Source of the DNA: Pseudoalteromonas luteoviolacea S2607
GTDB lineage: Bacteria > Pseudomonadota > Gammaproteobacteria > Enterobacterales > Alteromonadaceae
Direction: 5' to 3'
Assembly (NCBI RefSeq): GCF_001625575.1
Contig: NZ_AUXV01000034.1
Span: 1 to 64,000 of the forward strand
Length of the DNA: 64,000 nucleotides
A program made the translations under genes and the position numbers. A model generated the notes under the pieces. That model was not told the origin of the DNA, did no database searches, and worked only from the letters and a program-made list of their open reading frames with translations. Below are positions 17,740-27,524 of this stretch, piece by piece; within the stretch, counting starts at the first letter, position 1; each line of letters begins with the position of its first letter.

Positions 17740-19792
17740 CTTTCTTCTCGTTTTGTTGATGTAAGAATTCTTCATACGTTGGTGGTAGTACCATCGCATC
17801 GTTCCATTCAGGCAATACCGGCGCATCTTCAAATGGCATTAAATCGATACCATCATCATGCTTTTTAAGTTGCTCGTTACGGATGAACTTATACTTCGCG
17901 TGGCTTAACTCATTCATGCTGCGGCTATCACGTACAATTGTCGGACGAATGAAAACTAACAGGTTACGCTTACGCTTACTGGTATTTGTCGACTTAAACA
18001 AATGACCTAAGATAGGGATATCACCTAGCAATGGTACCTTTGATACACTTTCTTGTACGTCTTCATCAATAAGACCACCAAGAATTACCATGCCACCATC
18101 GTCAGCAATTACGGTTGTGTTAATCGCACGTTTGTTCACTGAAATATCAACAGAGGTAGCTCCACTGACACTAGAGACTTCTTGTTCAATCGTTAACTGA
18201 ACCGCGGTACCATCATTGATCTGTGGTGTCACTTTCAGCTTAATACCAACTTCCTGACGGTCAACTGTCTGGAATGGGTTGGAGTTGTTATCACCCGCTG
18301 CAGAACCTGTGATAATCGGTACTTCTTGACCCACAATCATAGACGCTTCTTCGTTATCCATAGTTGTAACAGACGGAGTCGCTAGAATGTTTGAGTTCGT
18401 GTCCGTAGAAACCGCTTGAATAATTGCACCCCAGTCGTTTTTAACGACACCGGCTGCCAAGCCATTTACACCACCTAACAGCTGACCTAATGCATTTAAG
18501 TCACCTTCAACCGTTTCTTCAAAGTCATTTAGCTCTGCATTTTCGCCAGTAACGGTTCTTTTAATGGTTTTGTCACGGGCTTGCTCAGCAGCAACGGCCA
18601 AGGCACCAACTGGTACGGTTGTACCATTGTTAAACTGCAACATGCCACCTTGCTCAGTGATCCACTGTAAGCCAAAGTTGATGCCATCGCCTTCCAGTAC
18701 TTCAACCACAATTGCCTCAACCAAAACCTGAGCACGACGTACGTCCAGCTTTTCAATCACGTTTGCCAATGAACGCATCGTGTCTGGTTGCGCAGTGATA
18801 ACCAATGAATTTGAGTCTGCGTGCGCTTCAATACTGGTTTCATTGCGGTTACTACTGCGTGAACGCGTAGATTTACCACCGCCCTGCGCTTCTTCTTGCA
18901 GCGTTTTACTGACACCTTGAAGGACTTTCACCAAGTCTTCAGCTTTAGCGTAGTCGAGATAAAATACCTGAGTATTACCTTGATTCTCTAGTTCATCATC
19001 AAGGCGTCTAATCAGTTCAATCGCTTTGGTACGCGCTTGGCTCTCACCACTTACAACCACACTATTGGTACGACCATCGGCAACAATTTTAGGAATTAGG
19101 AACTCTGGTACTCGACCTTTACCCGTGTCTTTATAGATTTTTTCAACAACTTGAACGACATCATCCGCTGTTGCATGCTTTAATCTAACAATGTCTACAC
19201 GTTGGTCACCCGCCTGATCCACTGACTGAATAATATTTACGAGACGGTTTACTGAGGCAGCGTGGCCTGTCAGCATCATGACGTTGGCAGAGTTAAAGTT
19301 TGTAACGTGACCACCATCTTTTTGGTCACTGAATTGACGGATCAGAGGGCCAAGCTCTTGTACCGATACATTTTTAACTTCCACAACACGTGTGATCATG
19401 ACATCGCCATCACCTTCACTGTTGTCGTTGACCAAAGGTACATTCGATTTTTTAGCATCAGAGCTACGTACAACTTTCATGATGCCATTTGGCATTTCTA
19501 CAACTGAGTAACCGTAAACCTCTAATACACTTAAGAAAAACTGATAATACAGCTCTTCATCCATCAGCTCGAAACTACGAACGTTGATGTTGCCGCGAAC
19601 ATTAGGGTCGATGATGATTGTTTTGTTGAGTGTTTTGCCTACGATGAGGATAAACTCATTTATATCGGTACCCTTGAAGTTAGCCGCATACTCAACAGCA
19701 GAAACAGACAATGACAAACCAGCCGCAAACAACAGAGCTGCATATTTAGCTAACCCTTTTCTGATTCTTGTGAGGTGTAGCTTTCTACCCAT
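17732..19792 (-). CDS. gspD: Type II secretion outer-membrane secretin GspD
   Basis: GspD forms the outer-membrane channel for folded exoproteins. The 686-aa precursor has a signal peptide (about 1-32, ending SVSA) and periplasmic N0-N3 domains. A Gly/Ser/Arg-rich loop lies in N3 (about 300-315). The secretin domain includes [16 protein letters not shown], then a C-terminal S-domain-like tail ending [10 protein letters not shown], where a pilotin would bind. It starts 28 bp after gspC. Confidence 0.97.
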   Translation of the reverse strand: MGRKLHLTRIRKGLAKYAALLFAAGLSLSVSAVEYAANFKGTDINEFILIVGKTLNKTIIIDPNVRGNINVRSFELMDEELYYQFFLSVLEVYGYSVVEMPNGIMKVVRSSDAKKSNVPLVNDNSEGDGDVMITRVVEVKNVSVQELGPLIRQFSDQKDGGHVTNFNSANVMMLTGHAASVNRLVNIIQSVDQAGDQRVDIVRLKHATADDVVQVVEKIYKDTGKGRVPEFLIPKIVADGRTNSVVVSGESQARTKAIELIRRLDDELENQGNTQVFYLDYAKAEDLVKVLQGVSKTLQEEAQGGGKSTRSRSSNRNETSIEAHADSNSLVITAQPDTMRSLANVIEKLDVRRAQVLVEAIVVEVLEGDGINFGLQWITEQGGMLQFNNGTTVPVGALAVAAEQARDKTIKRTVTGENAELNDFEETVEGDLNALGQLLGGVNGLAAGVVKNDWGAIIQAVSTDTNSNILATPSVTTMDNEEASMIVGQEVPIITGSAAGDNNSNPFQTVDRQEVGIKLKVTPQINDGTAVQLTIEQEVSSVSGATSVDISVNKRAINTTVIADDGGMVILGGLIDEDVQESVSKVPLLGDIPILGHLFKSTNTSKRKRNLLVFIRPTIVRDSRSMNELSHAKYKFIRNEQLKKHDDGIDLMPFEDAPVLPEWNDAMVLPPTYEEFLHQQNEKKDD

Positions 19793-19820
19793 TATTCTTA
19801 AACTCCAAAATTAGTGTCTT

Positions 19821-20717
19821 TTACAGGCTAAATTGCACATCTAAGATGCGACCATCGCGTTCAATAGTTATGTTAGCATCAGTGCTCTCTCTGAGCTCGT
19901 TCATTGCCGTCATAGCCTGTTTCATATCCGTGAGTTGGTAACCATTAATAGCAATGGCTAGATCGTTATTTTTTAGTCCCATCTTTTTGAAAAGTTCAGG
20001 ATCTTTGCCAGGGCGTAAACGGTAACCAACTAGCTGACCGTTGCGACGCTCTGGCGAAATTCTTATATAATCGAATAGTTTACCCGGCTCATTGAGTAAC
20101 TCTTGGCGACGCTGTGCAAGCTCAGAGCGCGTGTCATCGCTAATTTTCCGCGTTTTCGGTTCTGAATTACGCTTAGGCGTTGTTGGCATCGCAACCTGCT
20201 GAGTAAAGTCTAAGCCATCCAACATCAGAGTTTCAAAACGACCACTGACATCTAAAATAACGCGATCCGGCAATACTTGCGCTAATTTTGCCCGCGTACC
20301 TTTTACCACATCCTGTACCAAGTAAGTTTCTTGTCTGCCCTGTGATTCAATAATAGCAAGGCCAGCTACATCATTCTGACTGATAGCGACAATGCCGGTC
20401 AGTCGCACATTAAGCTGGGTTTCTGGTGCATTAGATATTACCGGTTTAGGCTTACTCTCTTCTTTAGGTCTCTCGTTTGCTTTCCCAAATATATTTTGGG
20501 CCAAGATAGAGCTACTACTGACAGTCTGTTGCGCGCTTTGAGAGTGAATAGGACTTGTAGAAAGAAGTTTCGTTTCTGGCTTGGGCCAGAGCAGCCAAAA
20601 CAGCTGTGAAAGAAGAAAAGCAATATATACAACAGCCAAAAATACCACCGCACGACTCAGTTTCGCATGGGGCAAGCCTTGTATTATTTTCTGTAACTGT
20701 TGTATCTGTAATTCCAT
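19821..20717 (-). CDS. gspC: Type II secretion protein GspC
   Basis: GspC connects the inner-membrane platform to the secretin. The 298-aa protein has one membrane helix (about 23-43), a Ser/Pro-rich linker, an HR domain (about 95-175, LNVRLTGIVAISQND) and a C-terminal PDZ-like domain (about 200-298, GYRLRPGKDPELFKKMGLKN). It is the first gene of the operon. The 264-bp gap to hslR should hold the main gsp promoter. Confidence 0.95.
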   Translation of the reverse strand: MELQIQQLQKIIQGLPHAKLSRAVVFLAVVYIAFLLSQLFWLLWPKPETKLLSTSPIHSQSAQQTVSSSSILAQNIFGKANERPKEESKPKPVISNAPETQLNVRLTGIVAISQNDVAGLAIIESQGRQETYLVQDVVKGTRAKLAQVLPDRVILDVSGRFETLMLDGLDFTQQVAMPTTPKRNSEPKTRKISDDTRSELAQRRQELLNEPGKLFDYIRISPERRNGQLVGYRLRPGKDPELFKKMGLKNNDLAIAINGYQLTDMKQAMTAMNELRESTDANITIERDGRILDVQFSL

Positions 20718-20981
20718 ATAAAATTTCTTTAATGAGACTTTTTCTTATTCTATTGAGCGCCTCAGTGTACCGTTTCAACCTCGATTCAACAAGCGCCCAA
20801 ATATGAAACTTTAATTTAAATCGGTACAAGGTATGACACGATACAAATGAACACAACATTAACCGTTTGTTCAAACTTCTCTGAAGCGCCTTCCCTGCTT
20901 GCTCTAGTGCTATGCTTTTTTTGGCGGTCAAAATATGATAAATTTTACCGCTTAGCAATATGCCAACATAGTTAATGAATT

Positions 20982-21392
20982 GTGACAAAAGTCAACCCAG
21001 AAAACAACCAAGATGATATGAAAGTCAGATTGGACAAGTGGCTTTGGGCCGCGCGATTTTACAAGACGCGTACAATTGCCCGCGAAATGATCCAAGGTGG
21101 TAAAGTTAGATATAACGGCCAGCGGTGTAAACCGAGCCGCCATGTCGATGTTGGTGCCAAGATTGAACTGGCACAGGGTCACGATGAAAAACACATCACC
21201 GTTTTGAAGTTAATGGAAAAACGTCAAGCAGCGCCGATTGCTCAAACTCTTTATGAAGAATCAGCAGAGAGTATAGAGAAGCGCGCACAAAATGCCATTG
21301 CTAGGAAAAACAATAGTTTCTTTGCCCCACGTCCGGAGCATAAGCCAGATAAAAAGCAACGTCGAGAGTTGCTTAAACTGAAATCAAATTAG
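20982..21392 (+). CDS. hslR: Heat shock protein 15 (ribosome-associated, S4 domain)
   Basis: Hsp15 binds 50S subunits carrying stalled peptidyl-tRNA and helps ribosome recycling after heat shock. The 136-aa protein has an S4 RNA-binding domain (VRLDKWLWAARFYKTRTIAREMI) and a basic C-terminus. The start used is GTG at 20982; an in-frame ATG at 21018 would drop 12 residues. E. coli HslR has about 9 residues before the same motif, so both are possible. It lies 10 bp before hslO, the usual heat-shock pair. Confidence 0.95.
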   Translation: MTKVNPENNQDDMKVRLDKWLWAARFYKTRTIAREMIQGGKVRYNGQRCKPSRHVDVGAKIELAQGHDEKHITVLKLMEKRQAAPIAQTLYEESAESIEKRAQNAIARKNNSFFAPRPEHKPDKKQRRELLKLKSN

Positions 21393-21402
21393 GGTCTCTT
21401 AG

Positions 21403-22248
21403 ATGAAACAAGATTTACTTCATCGCTATATTTTTGATGATCTCGATGTACGAGGTGAACTAGTACAGATCGAGCACACACTGAAAGACATCGTTGCCGG
21501 CCACAATTACCCGGCAGAGGTTCAGACTTTACTTGGAGAGTTATTGGTCGCATCGAGCCTACTAACTGCAACACTAAAGTTTGAAGGTGATATCGCCGTT
21601 CAACTTCAAGGGGACGGGCCGGTAAAATATGCTGTTATCAATGGTAACCACCAACAAAATATGCGCGGTATCGCGCGCGTTGAGGGCCCAATTACGGGCT
21701 CTGGTATCAACGATCTAATCGGCAAAGGCCATATGATCATCACTATCTCACCAGAAAAAGGTGAGAGATACCAAGGCGTCGTGCCACTGACTTCCGACTC
21801 GCTTGCTAAGTGTTTAGAAGATTACTTTGTACAATCAGAGCAATTACAAACACGTTTGTGGTTTGCAACTGATATAAATGAAGAGTCAGTTAAAGCGGCC
21901 GGCTTATTCTTGCAAGTATTGCCAGTCAATAAAGAAAAGTCACAAAGCGACTTTGAACATTTGGAAGCGATCAGCGATACCATTAAAGACGAAGAGTTGC
22001 TTAATCTCGATGCTAAAACAGTTTTAACGCGCTTGTATCATGAAGACAACCCAAAGCTGTTTGAACCTCAAGCTGTCAACTTTGTGTGTGGGTGTAGCAG
22101 AGAAAAAACCATCAGTGCACTTGTGAATGTTGGTCAAGCAGCATTACTGGAAGATATTGAGCAACACGGAGAGGTTAAATTAAGTTGTCACTATTGCCTC
22201 ACTGATTACCGCTTTTCTGAACAAGACATCAAGTCAATTTTTAATTAA
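21403..22248 (+). CDS. hslO: Redox-regulated chaperone Hsp33
   Basis: Hsp33 is a cytoplasmic holdase activated by oxidative unfolding. The 281-aa protein has the zinc-binding redox switch CGCSREKT ... CHYC at the C-terminus (CxC and CxxC, four zinc ligands). It is co-transcribed with hslR and ends at a clear terminator. Confidence 0.97.
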   Translation: MKQDLLHRYIFDDLDVRGELVQIEHTLKDIVAGHNYPAEVQTLLGELLVASSLLTATLKFEGDIAVQLQGDGPVKYAVINGNHQQNMRGIARVEGPITGSGINDLIGKGHMIITISPEKGERYQGVVPLTSDSLAKCLEDYFVQSEQLQTRLWFATDINEESVKAAGLFLQVLPVNKEKSQSDFEHLEAISDTIKDEELLNLDAKTVLTRLYHEDNPKLFEPQAVNFVCGCSREKTISALVNVGQAALLEDIEQHGEVKLSCHYCLTDYRFSEQDIKSIFN

Positions 22249-22276
22249 ATAAGGTACATCTTGTTTAATTAATCGA

Positions 22277-22302
22277 AGACCGCCAATTTGGCGGTTTTTT
22301 TA
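22277..22302 (+). terminator. Intrinsic terminator of hslR-hslO
   Basis: The stem ACCGCCAA / TTGGCGGT is followed by seven Ts, 30 bp after the hslO stop. Confidence 0.92.
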
Positions 22303-22312
22303 TTGCAAAAAT

Positions 22313-22360
22313 ATGATACCGGTGTCATTTAAAAGTGACTTTTTATGACACCGGTATCAT
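22313..22360. promoter_or_regulatory. Paired near-palindromic operator upstream of pckA
   Basis: Two 16-bp sites are exact inverted copies of each other: ATGATACCGGTGTCAT (22313-22328) and ATGACACCGGTATCAT (22345-22360). Each is itself a palindrome (ATGAYACCGGTRTCAT) with central CCGG. The centres are 32 bp apart, about three helical turns. The spacer contains a further small inverted repeat AAAAGT-G-ACTTTT. The shape fits a dimeric LacI/GalR-type regulator binding side by side or by looping. The regulator is not encoded nearby. Confidence 0.8.
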
Positions 22361-22509
22361 TGAAATTATTCACTTTTTTTGACAAAAAATTGCAATTTCA
22401 CCCCCCTTTAGGGCTCGAATATCACAAATGCTTCTGTTAGTATGAAATCAAGCTTTAGGTACTAATTAACCAGAGCTATCCCGTTCAATTCTCACATTTA
22501 GGTAAAAAC

Positions 22510-24048
22510 ATGACTTCAAGCGCTACTCGTTTTGTCGATTTAACTGCAGCTGAACTTGTCGAACACGCCATTTCGCGTGGTGAAGGGACTTTAGCAGCTA
22601 ATGGAGCTTTTGTAGCAAAAACAGGCCGCCGCACAGGTCGTTCACCAAACGACCGTTTTATCGTTAAAGAGCCAAGCACTGAAAATGATATCCAATGGGG
22701 CAACGTTAACCGCCCATTCGATGCAGAAAAGTTTGACGCGCTTTGGACACGTGTTGAAGCGCACGTGCACAGCAACGACCACTTTGTCTCTCACTTAGAA
22801 GTAGGTTCAGATCCAGAGCACTATCTACCAGTTGTCGTTACAACTGAAACTGCATGGCATCATATCTTTGCGAAGAACATGTTTATCGAACCTAGCAAGT
22901 ATAATGCTGCTGATTTACCCCAATGGCAGGTAATGAATGTACCTTCATTTGTATGTGACCCTGAGCGTGATGGCACAAACAGTGATGGTACTGTTATTAT
23001 CAACTTTGCAGAGCGCAAAGTGCTAATCGCAGGTATGCATTACGCCGGTGAAATGAAGAAATCAATGTTCTCTGTACAGAACTTCCTACTACCAGCTAAA
23101 GGCGTATTGCCAATGCACTGTAGTGCAAACGTTGGTGAAGAAGGCGATACAACATTATTCTTCGGCCTTTCAGGTACAGGTAAAACCACGCTTTCAGCTG
23201 ACCCTAAACGTTTCCTTATTGGTGATGATGAGCACGGCTGGGCACCGGGCAGCGTATTTAATATTGAAGGTGGTTGTTACGCTAAATGTATCGACTTATC
23301 TCAGAAAAATGAGCCAGTTATCTGGAATGCAATTAAGTTTGGTACAATCTTAGAAAACGTTGTACTTGATGAAAACCGCGTACCTGACTTTGCAGATACA
23401 AGCCTAACGCAAAATACACGTGCAGCATATCCGCTTGAGCACGTTGAAAAGCGTAAAGTTGAGAACCGTGCAGGTGAGCCTCGTGCAGTCGTTTTCTTAA
23501 CATGTGACGTAAGCGGTGTTTTACCTCCTGTTTCTATCTTGTCAGAAGAAGCTGCAGCTTATCACTTCCTAAGTGGTTACACTGCAAAAGTAGGTTCAAC
23601 TGAAATTGGCTCAACGTCTGACATCGAGTCAACATTCTCAACATGTTTTGGCGCTCCGTTCTTCCCACGCCCTGCTGGCGTTTACGCAGAACTTCTAATG
23701 AAGCGTGTACGTGAGTTTGGTGCAAAAGTTTACCTTGTAAACACTGGTTGGACTGGTGGTCCTTATGGCGTAGGTAAACGTTTTGACATTCCTACTACTC
23801 GTGCTGTTATTGACGCTATCGTTAACGACACACTGGAAGGCGTAGAAACTCGACACATCGAAGCTCTTAACCTAGACGTACCAGTTGCTGTAGAAGGTGT
23901 TGATGAGAAGCTTCTTAACCCAATTAATACTTGGGAAGACAAAGAGAAGTACACAGAGTATGCTGCAAAACTAGCTGCGGACTTCAAAGCTAACTTCGAG
24001 AAATACGACGTATCTGACGCGATTAAGTCAGCTGGCCCTCGTGGTTAA
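22510..24048 (+). CDS. pckA: Phosphoenolpyruvate carboxykinase (ATP)
   Basis: PckA decarboxylates oxaloacetate to PEP with ATP, the entry to gluconeogenesis. The 512-aa protein has the P-loop [11 protein letters not shown], the metal/kinase-2 motif IGDDEHGW, and [12 protein letters not shown], marking the ATP-dependent class. The ATG at 22510 is preceded by AGGTAAAAAC. The upstream region (22303-22509) carries a double palindromic operator, indicating local repression or activation by a carbon-source regulator. Confidence 0.97.
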   Translation: MTSSATRFVDLTAAELVEHAISRGEGTLAANGAFVAKTGRRTGRSPNDRFIVKEPSTENDIQWGNVNRPFDAEKFDALWTRVEAHVHSNDHFVSHLEVGSDPEHYLPVVVTTETAWHHIFAKNMFIEPSKYNAADLPQWQVMNVPSFVCDPERDGTNSDGTVIINFAERKVLIAGMHYAGEMKKSMFSVQNFLLPAKGVLPMHCSANVGEEGDTTLFFGLSGTGKTTLSADPKRFLIGDDEHGWAPGSVFNIEGGCYAKCIDLSQKNEPVIWNAIKFGTILENVVLDENRVPDFADTSLTQNTRAAYPLEHVEKRKVENRAGEPRAVVFLTCDVSGVLPPVSILSEEAAAYHFLSGYTAKVGSTEIGSTSDIESTFSTCFGAPFFPRPAGVYAELLMKRVREFGAKVYLVNTGWTGGPYGVGKRFDIPTTRAVIDAIVNDTLEGVETRHIEALNLDVPVAVEGVDEKLLNPINTWEDKEKYTEYAAKLAADFKANFEKYDVSDAIKSAGPRG

Positions 24049-24070
24049 AAGCTAAACCAATTCCTTTATC

Positions 24071-24098
24071 AAAAGCGCCCCTCGTTGGGCGTTTTTTT
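24071..24098 (+). terminator. Intrinsic terminator of pckA
   Basis: The stem AAAAGCGCCC / GGGCGTTTTT encloses a CTCGTT loop and ends in a run of seven Ts shortly after the pckA stop. Confidence 0.9.
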
Positions 24099-24136
24099 GT
24101 GCCTGCAAATTGCTAACTATATTTTGAATGTCGTTA

Positions 24137-24166
24137 AACAAATAGAAGCGTAGCTTCCGCTACACT
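24137..24166 (-). terminator. Terminator of the small secreted-protein gene
   Basis: On the minus strand an 8-bp stem (AGTGTAGC / GCTACGCT, one G-T pair) closes a GGAA tetraloop and is followed by CTATTTGTTT. It begins 13 bp after the stop at 24180. Confidence 0.6.
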
Positions 24167-24179
24167 TCACATAGTTTAA

Positions 24180-24548
24180 TTAGCAAAGTCTCTGTGCTGA
24201 TGCAAAACGACCTCTCAAACCGCGATACTCCTTATGAAGCTTAGTTTTTGAATAAGCTTCAATCCTAAAGTCGACAGGAATGATCGTGTTGTAGTCAATG
24301 TCATGATACACATAGGTGAGAATGCGGCATTTATTGGTTATATTCGCCACTTCATCCGTTCTTAAAATATAACGGAAGTATTTTTTGTACTCAGGAATAG
24401 ACATACCAGCTGTGGTAAACTGATCCTCTAGTGAGAACACAATTTCTCCAAATTCACCCACTTGACTAAGTGGCTCAACTTCTTTTGAAACAGCATTAAA
24501 ACTTAAGATACTGGCCGCCATCACAGCGATTGCAACTAATTTCTTTAT
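24180..24548 (-). CDS. Small secreted protein of unknown function, probable ATA (or ATT) start
   Basis: No family is recognised. A conventional GTG/ATG start exists only at 24524/24521, which would cut through a signal peptide. Reading upstream in frame gives KKLVAIAVMAASILSFNAVS, a textbook signal sequence with the needed lysines. The codon before it is ATA (24548), 5 nt after a strong AAGGAG, with ATT before that and an in-frame TAA further upstream. The mature part (about 100 aa) has two cysteines and ends RLC. A terminator follows and a Fur-like box precedes it. I infer a real gene with a non-canonical start. Confidence 0.6.
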   Translation of the reverse strand: MKKLVAIAVMAASILSFNAVSKEVEPLSQVGEFGEIVFSLEDQFTTAGMSIPEYKKYFRYILRTDEVANITNKCRILTYVYHDIDYNTIIPVDFRIEAYSKTKLHKEYRGLRGRFASAQRLC

Positions 24549-24615
24549 AATATCTCCTTATGATTATTCAAGTTAAAGTAATTGCACGAACAATGTACCT
24601 TGAATAAAAACAAAG

Positions 24616-24634
24616 ATCAAATAATAATCATTAC
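24616..24634. promoter_or_regulatory. Possible Fur box
   Basis: The 19-mer around AATAATAATCATTACC matches about 14 of 19 positions of the classical Fur consensus (GATAATGATAATCATTATC). It lies about 70 bp upstream of the proposed start of the small secreted protein. The match is moderate and in A/T-rich DNA, so it could be chance. Confidence 0.4.
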
Positions 24635-24749
24635 CATTAAGAGGACTGTACTGACCCAAGTACAACATACCAAAAATGCTTTTGCTATATACACCACAGA
24701 CTAGTGATCAGTAAGAAATAGATGATTTATTAATGATGGTTATATTGAA

Positions 24750-24776
24750 TCAGCACTGTGAGTCACACAGTGCTGA
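24750..24776 (-). terminator. Hairpin downstream of envZ
   Basis: A perfect 11-bp stem TCAGCACTGTG / CACAGTGCTGA with a 5-nt loop lies 19 bp after the envZ stop. The sequence after it on the minus strand is A/T-rich without a clean T-run, so termination may be inefficient. Confidence 0.6.
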
Positions 24777-24794
24777 GTAAACTAAGAAACAGAT

Positions 24795-26096
24795 TTAGCT
24801 TTTTTTCGCGACTGGTAGTCGCACTTCAGCACACAACCCACCACCTTTACGGTTAGAAAGCGTCACTTGCCCCCCATGTGTTGTGACAATACGTTTTATG
24901 ATTGCCAGACCTAAACCGCTGCCCTCAGAGCCCCTGGCTTGGTCCCCTTGTTTAAAAGGCTCAAACACAGATTCTAATTCCGATTCGGGTATACCAGGTC
25001 CTCTATCATTCACTTGAATAAGCACCCACTTATTATCAAGTAAACTCACCACTTCAATGTCTTCACTTGAATAGCGAATGGCATTTTCAATCATATTGGT
25101 GATAACACGCTTAAGCGCCACCGTATTCATCAAAATAGGCGGTAGATTTGGTGCCATTGTAAAGTTGATAACGCGCTTATGCTGCTGCTCAGCATGAACA
25201 ACTTCTTCCACTAAGGCATTCACATCATCCAAATTCATTTCTCCGCTACTATGATGACGCAGGTACTCTATAAATTGGTCGATGATGGCATTCATATCTT
25301 CGATATCGTCGATAATCCCCTCTTTGAGGTAATCTTCTTCGTCCGACATCATTTCGGTCGCTAGCCTGATCCGAGTCAATGGCGTGCGCAGATCATGAGA
25401 TACACCAGCCATGATAAGTCGCCTGTCACTTTCCAGCGCTGCGATGCCTTTCGACATTTGGTTGAATGCTCTGGTTACCTCAATTACTTCCGTCGAACCT
25501 TGTTCAACCAAGCGCATAGAGAAATCGCCGGCTCCAACTCGACTTGCGGCAGTTTGTAGTGCCCGTAAAGGCCGGTTTAAATGACGAGCAAAAAGCCAGC
25601 CCCCTAGCACACTCAAAAAGCCAATACTCGACAGGTAAAAAACCAAAAACTCGAGCTTTGTCTCAGAAAATCCAGATAGCGGCACTCTTACCCAGTAACC
25701 GGGGGCTTGAGGCGCTTCCACCCAATAAACCACAGGATCGCCTTGACTAATACGTACCCGAGCAGAGCCGTTTAACTGCTCCGACATGCTGCGAGACAAT
25801 AGATTATATTCTCTCGCTTGTCCTAGGCCGTTGCGGTACGCCTCTTTTTGAGACATTACATCGATGCCAGTGATCTCGAAGAATTTTTTAGATAGCTCCG
25901 AGTCGACTTCAACCCCTTCTTCCCAATCAATAAACACCGTTTTGACCTGCTTGGCCAACATCAAGTTGACTTGTTCAAAGGTTGGTTTGAAGACATACAG
26001 CGTAACGGTGATATATGACACAATCTGGTTAATCAACAGCAACGCTGCAACAAAAAAGACCGTTTGCCCAAATGCACTACGTGGAAAAATGCCCAT
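24795..26096 (-). CDS. envZ: Osmosensing histidine kinase EnvZ
   Basis: This is the sensor kinase of the EnvZ/OmpR two-component system. The 433-aa protein has TM1 (about 9-30), a periplasmic loop (about 31-148), TM2 (about 149-168) and HAMP (about 169-222). The phospho-acceptor His is in [15 protein letters not shown], and an ATPase domain follows with [17 protein letters not shown] and GSGLGLAI. Its start shares one base with the ompR stop. The kinase phosphorylates OmpR in response to osmolarity or envelope cues in enterics; the signal here is inferred. Confidence 0.95.
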   Translation of the reverse strand: MGIFPRSAFGQTVFFVAALLLINQIVSYITVTLYVFKPTFEQVNLMLAKQVKTVFIDWEEGVEVDSELSKKFFEITGIDVMSQKEAYRNGLGQAREYNLLSRSMSEQLNGSARVRISQGDPVVYWVEAPQAPGYWVRVPLSGFSETKLEFLVFYLSSIGFLSVLGGWLFARHLNRPLRALQTAASRVGAGDFSMRLVEQGSTEVIEVTRAFNQMSKGIAALESDRRLIMAGVSHDLRTPLTRIRLATEMMSDEEDYLKEGIIDDIEDMNAIIDQFIEYLRHHSSGEMNLDDVNALVEEVVHAEQQHKRVINFTMAPNLPPILMNTVALKRVITNMIENAIRYSSEDIEVVSLLDNKWVLIQVNDRGPGIPESELESVFEPFKQGDQARGSEGSGLGLAIIKRIVTTHGGQVTLSNRKGGGLCAEVRLPVAKKS

Positions 26097-26815
26097 TACT
26101 TCTCGCCATCAGGCACAAATACATAACCCAAACCCCAAACAGTTTGAATATACCTTGGGTTAGAAGCGTCTTCTTCAATCATGCGGCGCAGTCGAGACAC
26201 CTGCACATCGATGCTGCGCTCTAATGCACTATAGTCTCGCCCGCGTGCCAAGTTCATTAGTTTATCTCGGCTCAATGGCTCTCTGGGGTGACTAACCAGC
26301 GCTTTTAATACTGCAAACTCGCCACTGGTCAATGCAATGGTTTCATCTCCCTTTTGCATTTCTCGGGTCGCTAGGTTCAGGCGGAAGATACCAAACTCAA
26401 CTTCATTCTCTTGAGTCGCAGGCGCACCTGGGACTTCTTTGGTTTTTCTTCTTAACACGGCCTTTATGCGTGCTAGCAATTCTCTTGGGTTAAATGGCTT
26501 AGGCAAGTAATCGTCCGCACCTAATTCAAGACCAATAATACGATCTACTTCATCGCCTTTTGCTGTGAGCATCACAATGGGGATTTCATTTTCTTTTTGA
26601 CGTAGACGCCGACAAATAGATAAACCATCTTCACCTGGTAACATTAGATCTAGCACCATTAAGTGAAAGTTTTCGCGCTCTAATAGCCTATCCATTTGCT
26701 CTGCATTCGCAGCACTTCTTACAATAAAGCCCTGCTCAACGAGATAACGTTCTAACAAACTTCGCAATCTCATATCGTCATCAACTACGAGCACTTTAGT
26801 GGTTTCATTTCCCAT
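26096..26815 (-). CDS. ompR: Response regulator OmpR
   Basis: This is a DNA-binding response regulator. The 239-aa protein has a receiver domain with the acidic pocket VDDDMRL, the phosphorylated Asp in [11 protein letters not shown], and TAKGDE. A winged-helix domain follows (about 135-235, [23 protein letters not shown] ... GLGYVF). It is transcribed with envZ and divergently from greB, the order found in E. coli. Confidence 0.96.
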   Translation of the reverse strand: MGNETTKVLVVDDDMRLRSLLERYLVEQGFIVRSAANAEQMDRLLERENFHLMVLDLMLPGEDGLSICRRLRQKENEIPIVMLTAKGDEVDRIIGLELGADDYLPKPFNPRELLARIKAVLRRKTKEVPGAPATQENEVEFGIFRLNLATREMQKGDETIALTSGEFAVLKALVSHPREPLSRDKLMNLARGRDYSALERSIDVQVSRLRRMIEEDASNPRYIQTVWGLGYVFVPDGEK

Positions 26816-26964
26816 ATGATTCTTCTTTTTATCTCTATACTATTGCTTAAATATAATTGAAATTTAGCTGCTTAGACACCATAACATACACATTAGATTG
26901 TTACTGAAAGTTACAATTACTCGAAACATATGTACCCAAATAGGGTTTATAGATACAACACACT

Positions 26965-27438
26965 ATGAAAACTAACTTGATCACGCCTGAAGGTTATCGA
27001 AAATTACAGCAAGAGCATGACCACCTCTGGTTCGAAAAGCGCCCTGAAATAACTAAAATAGTAAACTGGGCTGCAAGTCTTGGCGATCGCTCTGAGAATG
27101 CGGACTACACATTCAACAAACGATTATTAAGACAAATAGATAGACGTGTTAGATATTTACGCAAGCGCTTGCCCGACTTACAAGTCATTGAGTACAACCC
27201 CCAACAAGCTGGCAAAGTATACTTTGGTGCGTGGGTCGAAATAGAAAATGATGACGGTGAAACGAAGAATTTTAGGATTGTCGGTCCAGATGAAATATAT
27301 GAGCGCAATGACTATATTTCTATAGACTCCCCCATGGCTAGAGCGTTATTAGGGAAAGCAGTTGACGACGATTTTACTGTAAAAGCACCTCAGGGCGAAG
27401 CCCAATGGTATATCAATCGAATTGAATATCAGGCCTGA
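26965..27438 (+). CDS. greB: Transcription elongation factor GreB
   Basis: GreB enters the RNA polymerase secondary channel and stimulates cleavage of backtracked RNA. The 157-aa protein has an N-terminal coiled coil whose tip carries the acidic loop region LGDRSENADYTFNKR, and a C-terminal FKBP-like domain ending in GEAQWYINRIEY. The HLWFEKRPEI segment is typical of GreB rather than GreA. It lies directly before tex, as in E. coli. Confidence 0.96.
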   Translation: MKTNLITPEGYRKLQQEHDHLWFEKRPEITKIVNWAASLGDRSENADYTFNKRLLRQIDRRVRYLRKRLPDLQVIEYNPQQAGKVYFGAWVEIENDDGETKNFRIVGPDEIYERNDYISIDSPMARALLGKAVDDDFTVKAPQGEAQWYINRIEYQA

Positions 27439-27524
27439 TCATACGTACTCAAATATGATATGATATCGGCCTAAAGCTTAATTGAATTTTTAGCGTAGCT
27501 AATTGAACATTATAAGGATTTTGC

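Noticed and set aside
20515..20988. 157-codon minus-strand frame before and overlapping gspC
   Set aside because: It overlaps the real gspC N-terminus in another frame, has no recognisable domain and covers the expected gsp promoter.
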